37,415 nucleotides of DNA from UBA1172 sp002457135 (GCA_965660935.1 CBFIBR010000020.1:1-37415), one strand, 5' to 3'. Shown: positions 7,952 through 15,571, counted from the first letter of the stretch. Numbers and translations: made by a program. Notes: a model not told the origin generated them from the sequence alone.

Positions 7952-8797
7952 ATGACCCAACCGTATCAGAAATTATCCCACTGGGCCAATCCGGCAAATA
8001 AACTTTTCCGTTATCAGGTTGGCTTCACCTGCCCGCCCCAGGATTACGATGCCGCCCCGTCTGATTTTCTGCGCATGTCACCACGCTCGGTCGGGGTTCA
8101 TGGCTGGATGCTTCACCTGCCGGAATACCGCCATCGGCTGGACCAGCGCCGCGATCATTTCAGCCTGCTTGAAGATTTCGTTCACTGCATGGCGAATAAC
8201 GGCGTTGATGCCTGCGGTCAGGTTGGCTCCAACTGGGTTCATGCCTCAGGCCTCGGGGTTGATGGTATCCGTGATTTCTGCAACCGGATGACCGATACTT
8301 ACCAGACTCCGTTTCACATGGCGGGCTACGCCATGGTTGAGGCCCTGAGGGACATGAACGTTGAAAAGGTCGCGCTCAACGCTGCCTATCATCACCCGTC
8401 ATGGTGGCAGGGAACGGTCAGTTTCCTGATCGAGGCAGGGTTCGATGTTCTCTGGGCCGGGAATTTCCATGATCAGGGCTGGTTCACCACGCAGGAAGAG
8501 GTCAATGACTGCATCTGGTGTTTTGACGGTGATCTTGCGGAAAAGAGCTTCGCCTATGTCGCCGAACAGGCCCCTGATGCCGATGCCTACCTGATCAACG
8601 GGATGTGCAATTTCCGTTCGGGGGAGGATGGGCTGGCGGAACGTCCGTTGCACCTTGCCCCCGCGCTTGAGGCGATGCTGGGCAAACCGGTGGTGGGGCA
8701 TGATATCGCTCTCTACTGGCGGCTTTATAAAACGCTCGGCATTGCCCCTGTTACCCCGCAGGGCCAGCTGCTATCCAGCCTCACCACTATGGAATAA
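7952..8797 (+). CDS. Asp/Glu racemase superfamily protein, maleate isomerase/arylmalonate decarboxylase-like
   Basis: A 281-aa protein of the aspartate/glutamate racemase superfamily. Two cysteines sit where the paired catalytic cysteines of maleate isomerases lie: Cys88 in DACGQVGSNW and Cys219 in INGMCNFRS. A C-terminal LGKPVVGHDIALYWRL block is also typical. Maleate isomerase makes fumarate from maleate; arylmalonate decarboxylase uses only one cysteine. The first motif diverges from the usual GCTS, so a different acid may be the substrate. An in-frame ATG at 7922 with a comparable AAGG site upstream is an equally possible start. The gene diverges from the tartrate/D-malate-type dehydrogenase and precedes the sulfotransferase-like gene by 22 bases. 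Confidence 0.7.
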   Translation: MTQPYQKLSHWANPANKLFRYQVGFTCPPQDYDAAPSDFLRMSPRSVGVHGWMLHLPEYRHRLDQRRDHFSLLEDFVHCMANNGVDACGQVGSNWVHASGLGVDGIRDFCNRMTDTYQTPFHMAGYAMVEALRDMNVEKVALNAAYHHPSWWQGTVSFLIEAGFDVLWAGNFHDQGWFTTQEEVNDCIWCFDGDLAEKSFAYVAEQAPDADAYLINGMCNFRSGEDGLAERPLHLAPALEAMLGKPVVGHDIALYWRLYKTLGIAPVTPQGQLLSSLTTME

Positions 8798-8817
8798 CAT
8801 AATACAAGGGAATAACA
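8791..8817. repeat. 18-base tandem repeat at the isomerase/sulfotransferase junction
   Basis: GGAATAACA occurs at 8791-8799 and again at 8809-8817. The first copy contains the TAA stop of the isomerase-like gene. The second forms part of the ribosome-binding region (AGGGAA) of the downstream gene. Confidence 0.6.
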
Positions 8818-8819
8818 CG

Positions 8820-9563
8820 ATGAAGACGATTATCGCGCTCTGGGCCATCCCGCGATCAACCTCCACCGCCTTTGAATGGATGATGCGCCAGCGCGGTGAT
8901 CTGGACTGCCTGCATGAACCGTTCGGAGAGGCATGGTATCAGGGTGAAGACCCGCTCTGGCCCCGCTTCTGTGAAGGGGAGAAAACAACCTCGGGGCTGA
9001 CCATCGAAAGCACCTGGGACGATATCCGCGCCCGCGCCGAAAAAGGCCCGGTTTTCATCAAGGATTTCCCGCATTACATCAACCATGTCTGGACCCCGGA
9101 TTTCCTCGGGCAATTCACGCATTCCTTCCTGATCAGGGACCCGGCAAAAACCGTGACCTCAATGCATGCTCGCTGGCCCGATTTCGATGAACTGGAGGTC
9201 GGGTTCCCTGAACAGCGCGCCCTGTTTGATCTGCTCACTGCCCTCAATGACGGGCGGATGCCGCCGGTGATCGACAGTGATGATCTGTTGGAGGACCCGG
9301 CCGGAATAACCGCGGCCTGGTGTGAGGCGGTGGGAATACCCTTTATCGCCGAGGCCCTGTCATGGCAGGCTGGCGGCGATCCGTCCGAACACAGCTGGTG
9401 GGATGGCGGCTCATTCCACGCCAATCTGGCGCAATCCACAGGGTTGCAGAAACAGGAACGCCGCTACGTTGATATCACTGAGGCCCCGGAACGGGTCAGG
9501 CGGGTCTATCGGCGCATGCTGCCGCATTACCAGCACCTCCACCGCCATAGAATCACCATCTAG
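8820..9563 (+). CDS. sulfotransferase-like protein
   Basis: A 247-aa P-loop protein. The N-terminal segment IALWAIPRSTSTAFEWMM matches the 5'-phosphosulfate loop of bacterial sulfotransferase-like proteins. LHEPFGEAWY and FIKDFPHY follow, then SFLIRDPAKTVTSMHARW, which matches the 3'-phosphate-binding segment (R-D-P-x-x-x-x-x-S). An AGGGAA site lies before the ATG. It follows the maleate-isomerase-like gene closely and converges on a minus-strand operon that begins with choline sulfatase, so sulfate-ester chemistry appears on both strands here. Whether it truly uses PAPS, and on what acceptor, is unknown. Confidence 0.75.
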   Translation: MKTIIALWAIPRSTSTAFEWMMRQRGDLDCLHEPFGEAWYQGEDPLWPRFCEGEKTTSGLTIESTWDDIRARAEKGPVFIKDFPHYINHVWTPDFLGQFTHSFLIRDPAKTVTSMHARWPDFDELEVGFPEQRALFDLLTALNDGRMPPVIDSDDLLEDPAGITAAWCEAVGIPFIAEALSWQAGGDPSEHSWWDGGSFHANLAQSTGLQKQERRYVDITEAPERVRRVYRRMLPHYQHLHRHRITI

Positions 9564-9583
9564 CGGATTAAAGCCTAGCGGAT
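9560..9583. repeat. direct repeat supplying both convergent stop codons
   Basis: CTAGCGGAT occurs at 9560-9568 and 9575-9583. The first copy holds the TAG stop of the plus-strand sulfotransferase-like gene. The second copy holds the TAG stop (read on the minus strand) of the ABC permease. The two genes are thus closed by the two halves of one small duplication. Confidence 0.65.
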
Positions 9584-10414
9584 AAGGTTCATCCTGAACT
9601 GATGGCGGGGCCGCCTGTCACGGGGCAGGTGACGGTTGAGCCGATTGCCGATCATCCGGAAAATCCCGATAATGACAAAGGTCAGGAGGATGAAATACCC
9701 GGCAACAATCGGGTAGGCAACAAAGGGATTAAACGTCTTTTCGGCAAAATAAGAAGCGTAATAGAGCGCGTCACCCTTTTGCCTCCATGCCGGGAAACCT
9801 GAAAAATAAACCAGCGTTGTGGCGTGGAACAGAAAGATGGCCTCATTGGTGTAGGCAGGCCAGGCCAGCCTCAACATGGTTGGCCAGACAACCCGGCGAA
9901 ACTTTTTCCAGCCCGACAGGCCAAAGGCATCCGCCGCCTCAACATCACCCACCGGCACGGCCTTCAGCGCGCCATAGAATATTTCCGCCGTATACGCCGA
10001 AGTGTTCATGAAAAGCACGATCAGCGCCCCCATCCAGGCCTTGGTCAGCCAGCGGGTTTCAGCGGTGAGCTGAACCACCCCAAAATCCAGCTCGACCCCC
10101 AGTTTTGGCAACAGCACAAAGACCTCATAAGCGCAGAAAAACTGGATGAAAAGCGGGGTGCCTCGAAACAGCAGGATGAACCCCTTGGCGGGGAGCCGCA
10201 TGACCCGCCGGGAACTGGCCTTGCCCAAGGCCAGCATGACAGCGAACCAGAACCCGAGGGCGATGGCAAAAACCCCGAAATAGACATTCCATATCATCCC
10301 GGAGCCGATCAGAACAAACTGCTCACACAGCGTGATATCGCTCTTCGGCAGCAGTCTTTCACCAATACCGATGGAGCGCAGGGCATAGGCGTTGATGGTC
10401 TCAAAGCAGCTCAT
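9575..10414 (-). CDS. polar amino acid-type ABC transporter permease (HisM/GlnP family)
   Basis: A 279-aa inner-membrane permease. The start ATG at 10414 overlaps the stop of the preceding permease (ATGA). The longer in-frame extension upstream lies inside that gene and is rejected. Hydrophobic segments include VYFGVFAIALGFWFAVMLAL and AYPIVAGYFILLTFVIIGIF. The EAA loop appears as VEAADAFGLSGWKKFRRVVW. The GTPLFIQFF segment and the NTSAYTAEIFYGAL segment are diagnostic of the His/Glu/Gln/Arg/opine permease family. It pairs with the neighbouring permease to form the membrane channel of the importer encoded by the same operon. Confidence 0.9.
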   Translation of the reverse strand: MSCFETINAYALRSIGIGERLLPKSDITLCEQFVLIGSGMIWNVYFGVFAIALGFWFAVMLALGKASSRRVMRLPAKGFILLFRGTPLFIQFFCAYEVFVLLPKLGVELDFGVVQLTAETRWLTKAWMGALIVLFMNTSAYTAEIFYGALKAVPVGDVEAADAFGLSGWKKFRRVVWPTMLRLAWPAYTNEAIFLFHATTLVYFSGFPAWRQKGDALYYASYFAEKTFNPFVAYPIVAGYFILLTFVIIGIFRMIGNRLNRHLPRDRRPRHQFRMNLIR

Positions 10415-11283
10415 GCCCCAAGCTCCTTGCCGCCGAGGGTTCCCTGACCACGCGAAAGCCGCCGCATGAGCCACCCGAACACCTGTTCGGAAACAACAGT
10501 CAGCAGCAGATAGAAAACCAGCAGGAAGCTGAAATACCAGACCCGCCAATCCGGGTGCGGGTAGGAATAGGCGGATGTTTTCAGCCCGCCCAGCTCCCTC
10601 GCCCAATAGACGATATCCTGGATCCCGAGCAGGAACAGCAAGGGCGTGGCCTTGATCAGGATCATCCACAGGTTGGACAGCCCGGGCAGGGCATAGACCC
10701 ACATCTGGGGCAGGGTAATCCGGCGAAACACCATCCCGGAACTCATCCCGAAGGCATAGCCGGTTTCGATCTGGCCTTTCGGCACGGCCTTCATCGCGCC
10801 CGCCAGCACATTACCGGCAAAGGCCCCAAAGACAATGGCAAACGCCACCAGGGCCAGCATGAAACCATAGGCATTGTGGATCGCCGGTGAGGCTGAGCTG
10901 AGTGGCAGTTTGGCATCGCTGCAAATCACGAAATCATTGCCCTGCCAGACCGGCCCGCTGCCCTCGGGGCAGATCACCAGATAGCGCAGGTATTCCAGCC
11001 CCTGATCCATGGCAATCGGCACAAACAGGAAAAAGACGATATCAGGCACCCCCCGGACCATGGCGATATAGCCCGATCCGAAGAGTTTCAGCGGCAGGAA
11101 CCGGTGATTGGCGGCCAGCATTCCGGCAAAGCCGAAGGCCAGCGCCAGCGGGGCCGTCAGCGTTATCAGCATCATGACGGTACCGAAAGAGGTATAGAAG
11201 GAAAAGTGTTTCTGGGTGGTCAGATAGCAGGAAAGCCATGTCAGGCCTTCGAGCGTGGCCGGGTCTGTGCAGTAGTCAAACAT
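10411..11283 (-). CDS. polar amino acid-type ABC transporter permease (HisQ family)
   Basis: A 290-aa inner-membrane permease of the same family as its downstream partner. Family markers are GYIAMVRGVPDIVFFLFVPI, the NVLAGAMKAVPKGQIETGYA segment leading into an EAA loop (GMSSGMVFRRITLPQM), and ATPLLFLLGIQDIVYWA. A central insert of about 40 residues around CPEGSGPVWQGNDFVICSDA lies between membrane segments and probably forms a periplasmic loop with two cysteines. It is longer than in minimal HisQ proteins. The Shine-Dalgarno sequence is weak. A stem-loop separates this gene from the upstream binding-protein gene. Confidence 0.9.
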   Translation of the reverse strand: MFDYCTDPATLEGLTWLSCYLTTQKHFSFYTSFGTVMMLITLTAPLALAFGFAGMLAANHRFLPLKLFGSGYIAMVRGVPDIVFFLFVPIAMDQGLEYLRYLVICPEGSGPVWQGNDFVICSDAKLPLSSASPAIHNAYGFMLALVAFAIVFGAFAGNVLAGAMKAVPKGQIETGYAFGMSSGMVFRRITLPQMWVYALPGLSNLWMILIKATPLLFLLGIQDIVYWARELGGLKTSAYSYPHPDWRVWYFSFLLVFYLLLTVVSEQVFGWLMRRLSRGQGTLGGKELGA

Positions 11284-11340
11284 GCTGGCCCCGATACGTT
11301 GCCTGATCCATTTCCCGGTCGCTGGTCATAAGGGCATCAG

Positions 11341-11364
11341 GGGGACAGGGGAAATCCCTGCCCC
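11341..11364 (-). other. intercistronic stem-loop between binding-protein and permease genes
   Basis: GGGG-A-CAGGG and CCCTG-CCCC (11341-11350 and 11356-11364) form a nine-pair stem with one bulged A and a five-base loop. There is no T tract downstream on the minus strand. Hairpins at this position commonly protect the 3' end of the binding-protein mRNA and allow it to exceed the permeases in level. That role is inferred. Confidence 0.55.
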
Positions 11365-11378
11365 TCCAACAAAAAGTC

Positions 11379-12101
11379 TTAGTAAGTGGCGGCTTCGTCA
11401 CCGAACCACTTCTTGATCATGGTGTTGAGGCTGCCATCAGCCTTCATGGTATCAATGGCGGCGTCCAGCTTTGCCTTGAGGCTGCCATCACTTTCACGAA
11501 CACCGACACCGATCCCGTCACCGAGCGAAACCTCACCGACAACGGCAAGCGCGCCACCGGATTCGTTGACAATCGGGTTGAGGTAATCGGAATCGGCCAG
11601 AACGGCATCAGCCTCACCGTTGCGAACCGCGGCAATGGTCTCTTCCGGGGTGGCAAATTCAACCAGGGTGCCGCCGCTGCCAGCAACATGACCGGCCTGA
11701 ATGGTGCCGACCTGGGCCGCGATGACCGCTTTGCTGACATCAACGCTGCTGCCGCTGAGACCAACGTAATAGGATGGGCTTGGCGGGAAATACGACTGGG
11801 TGAAATCGATCACCTTGTCGCGTTCATCGGTAATCGACATCCCGGCGATGATGGTGTCGTAGTTGCCTGAAATCAGGTTGGGGATAATGCTGTCCCAGTC
11901 ATTGACAACCCAAACACAATCCAGCTGGGCGCGCTTGCACAGCTCATCACCGACATGGCGTTCAAAGCCGTCGACTTCGTTCTTGTCGTTGATGAAGTTG
12001 TATGGAGGGTAAGCCCCTTCGGTACCCATGCGGACAGTCTGGGCCAGGGCAGGGCTTGCGGCAAAGGCAGCAACCACGGCTGCCATGATGATTTTTTTCA
12101 T
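11379..12101 (-). CDS. periplasmic substrate-binding protein, family 3 (amino acid type)
   Basis: A 240-aa secreted binding protein. The signal peptide is residues 1-20 (basic KK, hydrophobic core, cleavage after ALA). The mature protein follows the HisJ/LAO pattern: MGTEGAYPPYNF, GFERHVGDELC, DWDSIIPNLISGNYD, MSITDERDKVIDFTQSYF and ADAVLADSDYL. Arg94 in SITDER is the residue that normally clamps the ligand's alpha-carboxylate. Asp170 is at the position that normally binds the alpha-amino group. Both are kept, which favours an amino acid or betaine-like carboxylate ligand. Next to choline sulfatase, a sulfate group could take the place of the carboxylate. A GGGAG site precedes the start. Confidence 0.88.
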   Translation of the reverse strand: MKKIIMAAVVAAFAASPALAQTVRMGTEGAYPPYNFINDKNEVDGFERHVGDELCKRAQLDCVWVVNDWDSIIPNLISGNYDTIIAGMSITDERDKVIDFTQSYFPPSPSYYVGLSGSSVDVSKAVIAAQVGTIQAGHVAGSGGTLVEFATPEETIAAVRNGEADAVLADSDYLNPIVNESGGALAVVGEVSLGDGIGVGVRESDGSLKAKLDAAIDTMKADGSLNTMIKKWFGDEAATY

Positions 12102-12137
12102 GAGATACTCCCGTTTATTGAAAAAGTGCCTGTCAAA

Positions 12138-12917
12138 TTATTCCGTTGCACTTAAAAACTGTTTTAGTCGATCAGAAGCCGGATTGCCAAAGATAAAATC
12201 CGGGCTTCCCTCTTCCTCAACCAGCCCCTGATGCAAAAACACGACTCGCCTCGAAACATCGCGGGCCAGGCGCATATCATGGGTGACCAGCAGCATGGTC
12301 CGGCCCTCCTCGGCCAGGGCGCGGATAACCTTGACGACTTCCTGTTCCAGTTCCGGGTCAAGCGCTGAGGTGGGTTCATCCAGCAACAATGCCTTCGGTT
12401 CCATGGCCAGCGCCCTTGCGATCGCGGCGCGTTGCTGCTGGCCGCCCGAAAGCTGGGCCGGGTAATCATTCGCCTTGTCGGCAATCCCGACCTTGTTGAG
12501 CAGGTCCATGGCCAGGGCTTCCATCTCAACCCTGTCACGGCCAAGCACGGTGACCGGGGCTTCCACGATATTCTGCACGATCGTCATATGCGCCCACAGG
12601 TTGAATTGCTGAAAGACCATGGCCAGTTGCGTGCGCAGGGCCTTTATCTGCTCATTGCTGGCGGGCTCACGGCCTTCACCCTCGCCGCGCCAGGCAATGG
12701 CCTCACCTTCGAAAAGGATGTCACCGGCCTGACAGATTTCCAGCAGATTGGCGCAGCGCAGCAGGGTTGATTTGCCTGAACCCGATGACCCGATCAATGA
12801 GATTACCTCACCCGGCATGGCCGCCAGTGATACACCCTTCAGCACGCTGAGCGCATCGTAATTCTTGCAGATGCCGCGCATTTCCAGAACAGGTGTCTCA
12901 GGCATGGGATCAGGCAT
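12138..12917 (-). CDS. polar amino acid-type ABC transporter ATPase (HisP/GlnQ family)
   Basis: A 259-aa ATPase. Walker A is GSSGSGKST (residues 43-51), the Q-loop is VFQQFNLW (about 101-108), the signature is LSGGQ (156-160) and Walker B is LLLDEP (177-182), with SALDPE and the H-loop LLVTHD downstream. The VFQQFNLWAHMTIVQNI segment is typical of the polar amino acid uptake subfamily. The start at 12917 has AAGGA seven bases upstream. It is the second gene of the operon that begins with choline sulfatase, 39 bases after that gene's stop, and precedes the binding protein. Confidence 0.92.
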   Translation of the reverse strand: MPDPMPETPVLEMRGICKNYDALSVLKGVSLAAMPGEVISLIGSSGSGKSTLLRCANLLEICQAGDILFEGEAIAWRGEGEGREPASNEQIKALRTQLAMVFQQFNLWAHMTIVQNIVEAPVTVLGRDRVEMEALAMDLLNKVGIADKANDYPAQLSGGQQQRAAIARALAMEPKALLLDEPTSALDPELEQEVVKVIRALAEEGRTMLLVTHDMRLARDVSRRVVFLHQGLVEEEGSPDFIFGNPASDRLKQFLSATE

Positions 12918-12956
12918 TCTTTATCCTTCTGATTGGCCTAATGGCAGGTGCGCCGA

Positions 12957-14486
12957 TCACCCTTTATAGGGCGGGACGCGGGTTCTGGCGGCGGCTTCGG
13001 TCCAGTCCATGTGATTGCGGACATATTCTTCCGAGGCATCACGCGGCGGGCTGTAATCCCAATCCGCCCTGACCCCTGATTGCATCGCTGAATAGATCGC
13101 CTGACGCTGTTTCTGCTTGGCGATTACGTCAGCCTTGATGCTGGCCATGGGCCAGCCGTCAGCAATTTCAGCCGCGAATGCGGCGGCGATATCGGCATGC
13201 CCGGCTGATCCGGCAAGATTGACCATCTCATCAGGGTCTGCCTCAAGATCATAGAGCAACGGGGCATCGCTGTCGCAATGAATATACTTGAACCTGCCTC
13301 GGCGGATCATGATCACCGGGTCAGCCGTCATCTCGGCGCAGTATTCGCCGATGGCATCACCATGATCCTCATCACCAGTGCTGGCCATGGGCAGCAGCGA
13401 CCGGCCATCAATCGGCTGGCCGAGCGCGGGTTTCGCAGCCCCGGTGCTGGCCGCGATATCAACCATGGTGGGCAGGATATCCACCAGCGAACACGGGCTG
13501 GAAACAGCACCGCCCGCGACCCCCGGCCCTGCCATGATCAGTGGCACCCGGCCCGAATGTTCAAAGAAATTCATCTTGTACCATAGCCCGCGTTCACCCA
13601 GCATATCGCCATGATCAGCGGTCACGATGATGATGGTATTATCGAGCTGGCCGTTTTCTTCAAGCGTCCGGGTGATCAGCCCGACCTTGCTGTCGAAATA
13701 GGATGTGTTGGCGTAATAGGCATGCCTTGCGTTGCGGATTTCAGCATCGCTGACCTCAACCGTGCTGGCCTCAATCCCGTCCATCAGCCGCCGCGAAAAC
13801 CCGTCCTGCTGATCCAGCGGGATCGCCGTTTTCGGCATGTCGATTTCCGCCTCATCATAAAGCCCCCACCATTCCGGGCGGGCAACGTAAGGGTCATGGG
13901 GGTGGATGAAACTGGCCACCATGCAGAAAGGGGCTGTCTCGTTGCCTGCGTATTCCACCAGCTTGCGGCGGGCGAAGAACGCCACTTCCTCATCGTATTC
14001 GATCTGGAACGTGCTGGCGGCGACACCAGCCTCTCGAACCGAATCCATGTTGTGGTACCATTTGTCGATGCGTTCATCCGCCAGCTCCCAATCCGGGGTC
14101 CAGGCGAAATCCGACGGGTAAACATCGGTGGTGATCCGCTCATCAAATCCATGCAGCTGATCAGGGCCGACAAAATGCATCTTGCCCGACAGGCAGGTCC
14201 GGTACCCCATCTGCCGCAGGTAATGCGCAAAGGTCGGAACCGAGGATGGAAATTCACTGCCATTGTCATAGGCGGCAATCCGCGTGACCAGCTGGCCGGA
14301 CATGAAACTGAACCGCGACGGGGCGCACAGGGGCGCGTTGCAATAGGCTGCATCAAACCGCATGCCACGCCGGGCCAGTGCATCAATATGCGGGGTTTTC
14401 ACCACCGGATGACCGTAAGCCCCGGTGAACTGTGGGGCGAGCTGATCCGCCATGATCAGGACGATATTGGGTGGGGTCTTCGCCAT
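12957..14486 (-). CDS. betC: choline sulfatase
   Basis: A 509-aa type I sulfatase that matches choline-O-sulfatase in length and detail. The formylglycine motif CAPSR has its cysteine at residue 54. SGKMHFVGPDQLHGFDER (about 100-117) and the YPSDFAWTPDW block are characteristic of BetC. The metal and active-site segments are ADQ (residues 13-15), HPHDP (195-199) and ADHGD (290-294). The C-terminus ends in the DYSPPRDASEEYVRNHMD block of the choline sulfatase C-terminal domain. The enzyme hydrolyses choline-O-sulfate to choline and sulfate in the cytoplasm and needs formylglycine maturation. It heads an operon with a complete ABC importer. The leader carries a duplicated ribosome-binding segment. 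No betA, betB or betI is in the window. Confidence 0.9.
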   Translation of the reverse strand: MAKTPPNIVLIMADQLAPQFTGAYGHPVVKTPHIDALARRGMRFDAAYCNAPLCAPSRFSFMSGQLVTRIAAYDNGSEFPSSVPTFAHYLRQMGYRTCLSGKMHFVGPDQLHGFDERITTDVYPSDFAWTPDWELADERIDKWYHNMDSVREAGVAASTFQIEYDEEVAFFARRKLVEYAGNETAPFCMVASFIHPHDPYVARPEWWGLYDEAEIDMPKTAIPLDQQDGFSRRLMDGIEASTVEVSDAEIRNARHAYYANTSYFDSKVGLITRTLEENGQLDNTIIIVTADHGDMLGERGLWYKMNFFEHSGRVPLIMAGPGVAGGAVSSPCSLVDILPTMVDIAASTGAAKPALGQPIDGRSLLPMASTGDEDHGDAIGEYCAEMTADPVIMIRRGRFKYIHCDSDAPLLYDLEADPDEMVNLAGSAGHADIAAAFAAEIADGWPMASIKADVIAKQKQRQAIYSAMQSGVRADWDYSPPRDASEEYVRNHMDWTEAAARTRVPPYKG

Positions 14487-14645
14487 GCTATTCCTTTGGT
14501 TCAGGGGTATTCCTTTGGTTCAGGAGGTTATTCTCCTGACCCTGAGTTAAGGCTGACGAAATGGCTCCGGTCAAGCCCTCATGATCATGGGAGCTTTGGC
14601 GGGCCTGCAAGGCGACCTTGGCGATGCTTATAGTACGGATGGCTT
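14487..14645. promoter_or_regulatory. betC leader with duplicated Shine-Dalgarno and hairpin
   Basis: A 17-base word (plus-strand TATTCCTTTGGTTCAGG) is present at 14489-14505 and 14508-14524, a 19-base period. Each copy carries AAGGA on the minus strand; the proximal one is the betC ribosome-binding site. An inverted repeat TCAGGAG/CTCCTGA (14520-14526 and 14533-14539, six-base loop) adjoins it in the leader. No clear promoter was assigned in the rest of the stretch. Confidence 0.5.
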
Positions 14646-14816
14646 TTAATACGGGTTGCTTCTGGCATAGATCAGGGCGACCCAGACCAGGAAATGCCCG
14701 TACCAGTGCATGTTGATAAAGCTGCGGGCAATGAACCTGTGTTCATCCTTCAGCTTGAACCAGTCACAGATACAGTCACCGGGGTTGAACAGCCAGCGCA
14801 GGATTCGGGTATGCAT
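14646..14816 (-). CDS. small hypothetical protein with one hydrophobic C-terminal segment
   Basis: A 56-aa protein that I do not recognise. The ATG at 14816 has a strong AAGGAG site nine bases upstream, much better than any start of the longer frame, which runs back through tandem repeats. The sequence is rich in aromatic residues. It has two cysteines in DCICDWF and a C-terminal hydrophobic stretch (WYGHFLVWVALIYA) that could be a single membrane span or peripheral anchor. It lies between the Fur-like gene, which is divergent, and betC, 159 bases downstream on the same strand. The strong ribosome-binding site and the unusual composition argue that it is translated. Confidence 0.6.
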   Translation of the reverse strand: MHTRILRWLFNPGDCICDWFKLKDEHRFIARSFINMHWYGHFLVWVALIYARSNPY

Positions 14817-14889
14817 GCTGCTATCTCCTTCAATAGGCCCATTATAACGATCCGTCAGGGGAAAGCGCTGGTCAAATTGTCCTACCACT

Positions 14890-14917
14890 CGATGATGACC
14901 ACCCGATGATGACCACC
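14890..14917. repeat. tandem 14-mer, two copies
   Basis: CGATGATGACCACC occurs twice in perfect tandem (14890-14903 and 14904-14917), followed by a degenerate start of a third copy (CGGTGAT). Confidence 0.8.
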
Positions 14918-14959
14918 CGGTGATAATGCATCGCGGAAATAGCAACGGATTGTGCCATA

Positions 14960-15010
14960 CCCGGTTTGATTGCCCGGTTTGGTTCCCCGGTTTGGTTGCC
15001 AAGATGGTTG
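14960..15010. repeat. tandem 13-mer, three copies plus a degenerate fourth
   Basis: CCCGGTTTGATTG (14960-14972), CCCGGTTTGGTTC (14973-14985) and CCCGGTTTGGTTG (14986-14998) are in tandem, followed by a degenerate copy ending in ATGGTTG (to 15010). The array ends 43 bases before the start codon of the Fur-like gene. Confidence 0.85.
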
Positions 15011-15053
15011 CCATACGGGGGTAATGGATTTACCCTGAAACTGGAGACTGGGA

Positions 15054-15491
15054 ATGGAATCTTTAAAGGAAAAATGCGCTGATGCCGGGCTTAGAATGAC
15101 GGCCCAGCGTGCTGTTATTGCCGATACGATTGAAGAGTCGGGTGACCACCCCGATGCTGAACTGATTTTCCTGAGGGCTTCCGAAAAAGACAACACGGTT
15201 TCGATTTCCACGGTCTACCGCACCATTGGTCTGCTGGAACAGGCCGGGTTGATCCAGCGGATTGATGTCAGTGACGGCCGCGCCCGCTATGAGATCAGCC
15301 GCCAGCCGCATGAACACCTCGTCGATGTTGAAACCGGCCAGATCCACGAATTCCAGAGCCAGCGCCTCGAAGGCCTGATCCGTGAGATTGCCGCCGAAAT
15401 GGGGTTTGAGCTGACCGAGCACAAACTGGAAATCTTCGGCCGCAAGAACGGCCGGGAAAAGTGCCGTTGCTACCAGATCAAAATCTACTGA
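15054..15491 (+). CDS. Fur-family metalloregulator (Mur/Irr-like, lacking the usual cysteine pair)
   Basis: A 145-aa Fur-family DNA-binding protein. The winged helix is evident: GLRMTAQRAVIADTIEESGDHP, then VSISTVYRTIGLLEQAGLI as the recognition region (about residues 49-67). The metal-sensing motif is HEHLVDVETGQIHEF (residues 86-100), keeping His86, His88, His98 and Glu99. The CxxC that classical Fur and PerR carry next to it is absent (DVETG instead), as in alphaproteobacterial Mur-type proteins. Only a Cys-Arg-Cys near the C-terminus remains. Manganese or haem/iron sensing is therefore more likely than classic zinc-stabilised Fur function. Its targets are not identifiable from the window. 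A GGGAATGGAA segment overlaps the start. Confidence 0.88.
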   Translation: MESLKEKCADAGLRMTAQRAVIADTIEESGDHPDAELIFLRASEKDNTVSISTVYRTIGLLEQAGLIQRIDVSDGRARYEISRQPHEHLVDVETGQIHEFQSQRLEGLIREIAAEMGFELTEHKLEIFGRKNGREKCRCYQIKIY

Positions 15492-15571
15492 GACACGACA
15501 CCCCGGCGTTACCCCCATCCTGTTGATCACGCCTGATTTATTTTGCAGATGAATACTGACTGTGCTTTCAT

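Larger units (their letters stand above)
14817..15053. promoter_or_regulatory. divergent intergenic region with two tandem repeat blocks
   Basis: This 237-base spacer lies between the divergent 56-aa protein gene and the Fur-like gene. Two short tandem arrays occupy much of it and are listed separately. Beyond these, I see no hairpin terminator and no confident promoter. Both genes must have promoters here, so the arrays lie within or beside the control region. Confidence 0.5.

Noticed and set aside
13611..14633. A 340-codon plus-strand frame opposite choline sulfatase
   Set aside because: The sulfatase on the minus strand has all catalytic motifs; the opposite frame shows no family features and no ribosome-binding site.
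14890..15010. Possible CRISPR array
   Set aside because: The units are 13-14 bases, in direct tandem without spacers, and no cas gene is present.
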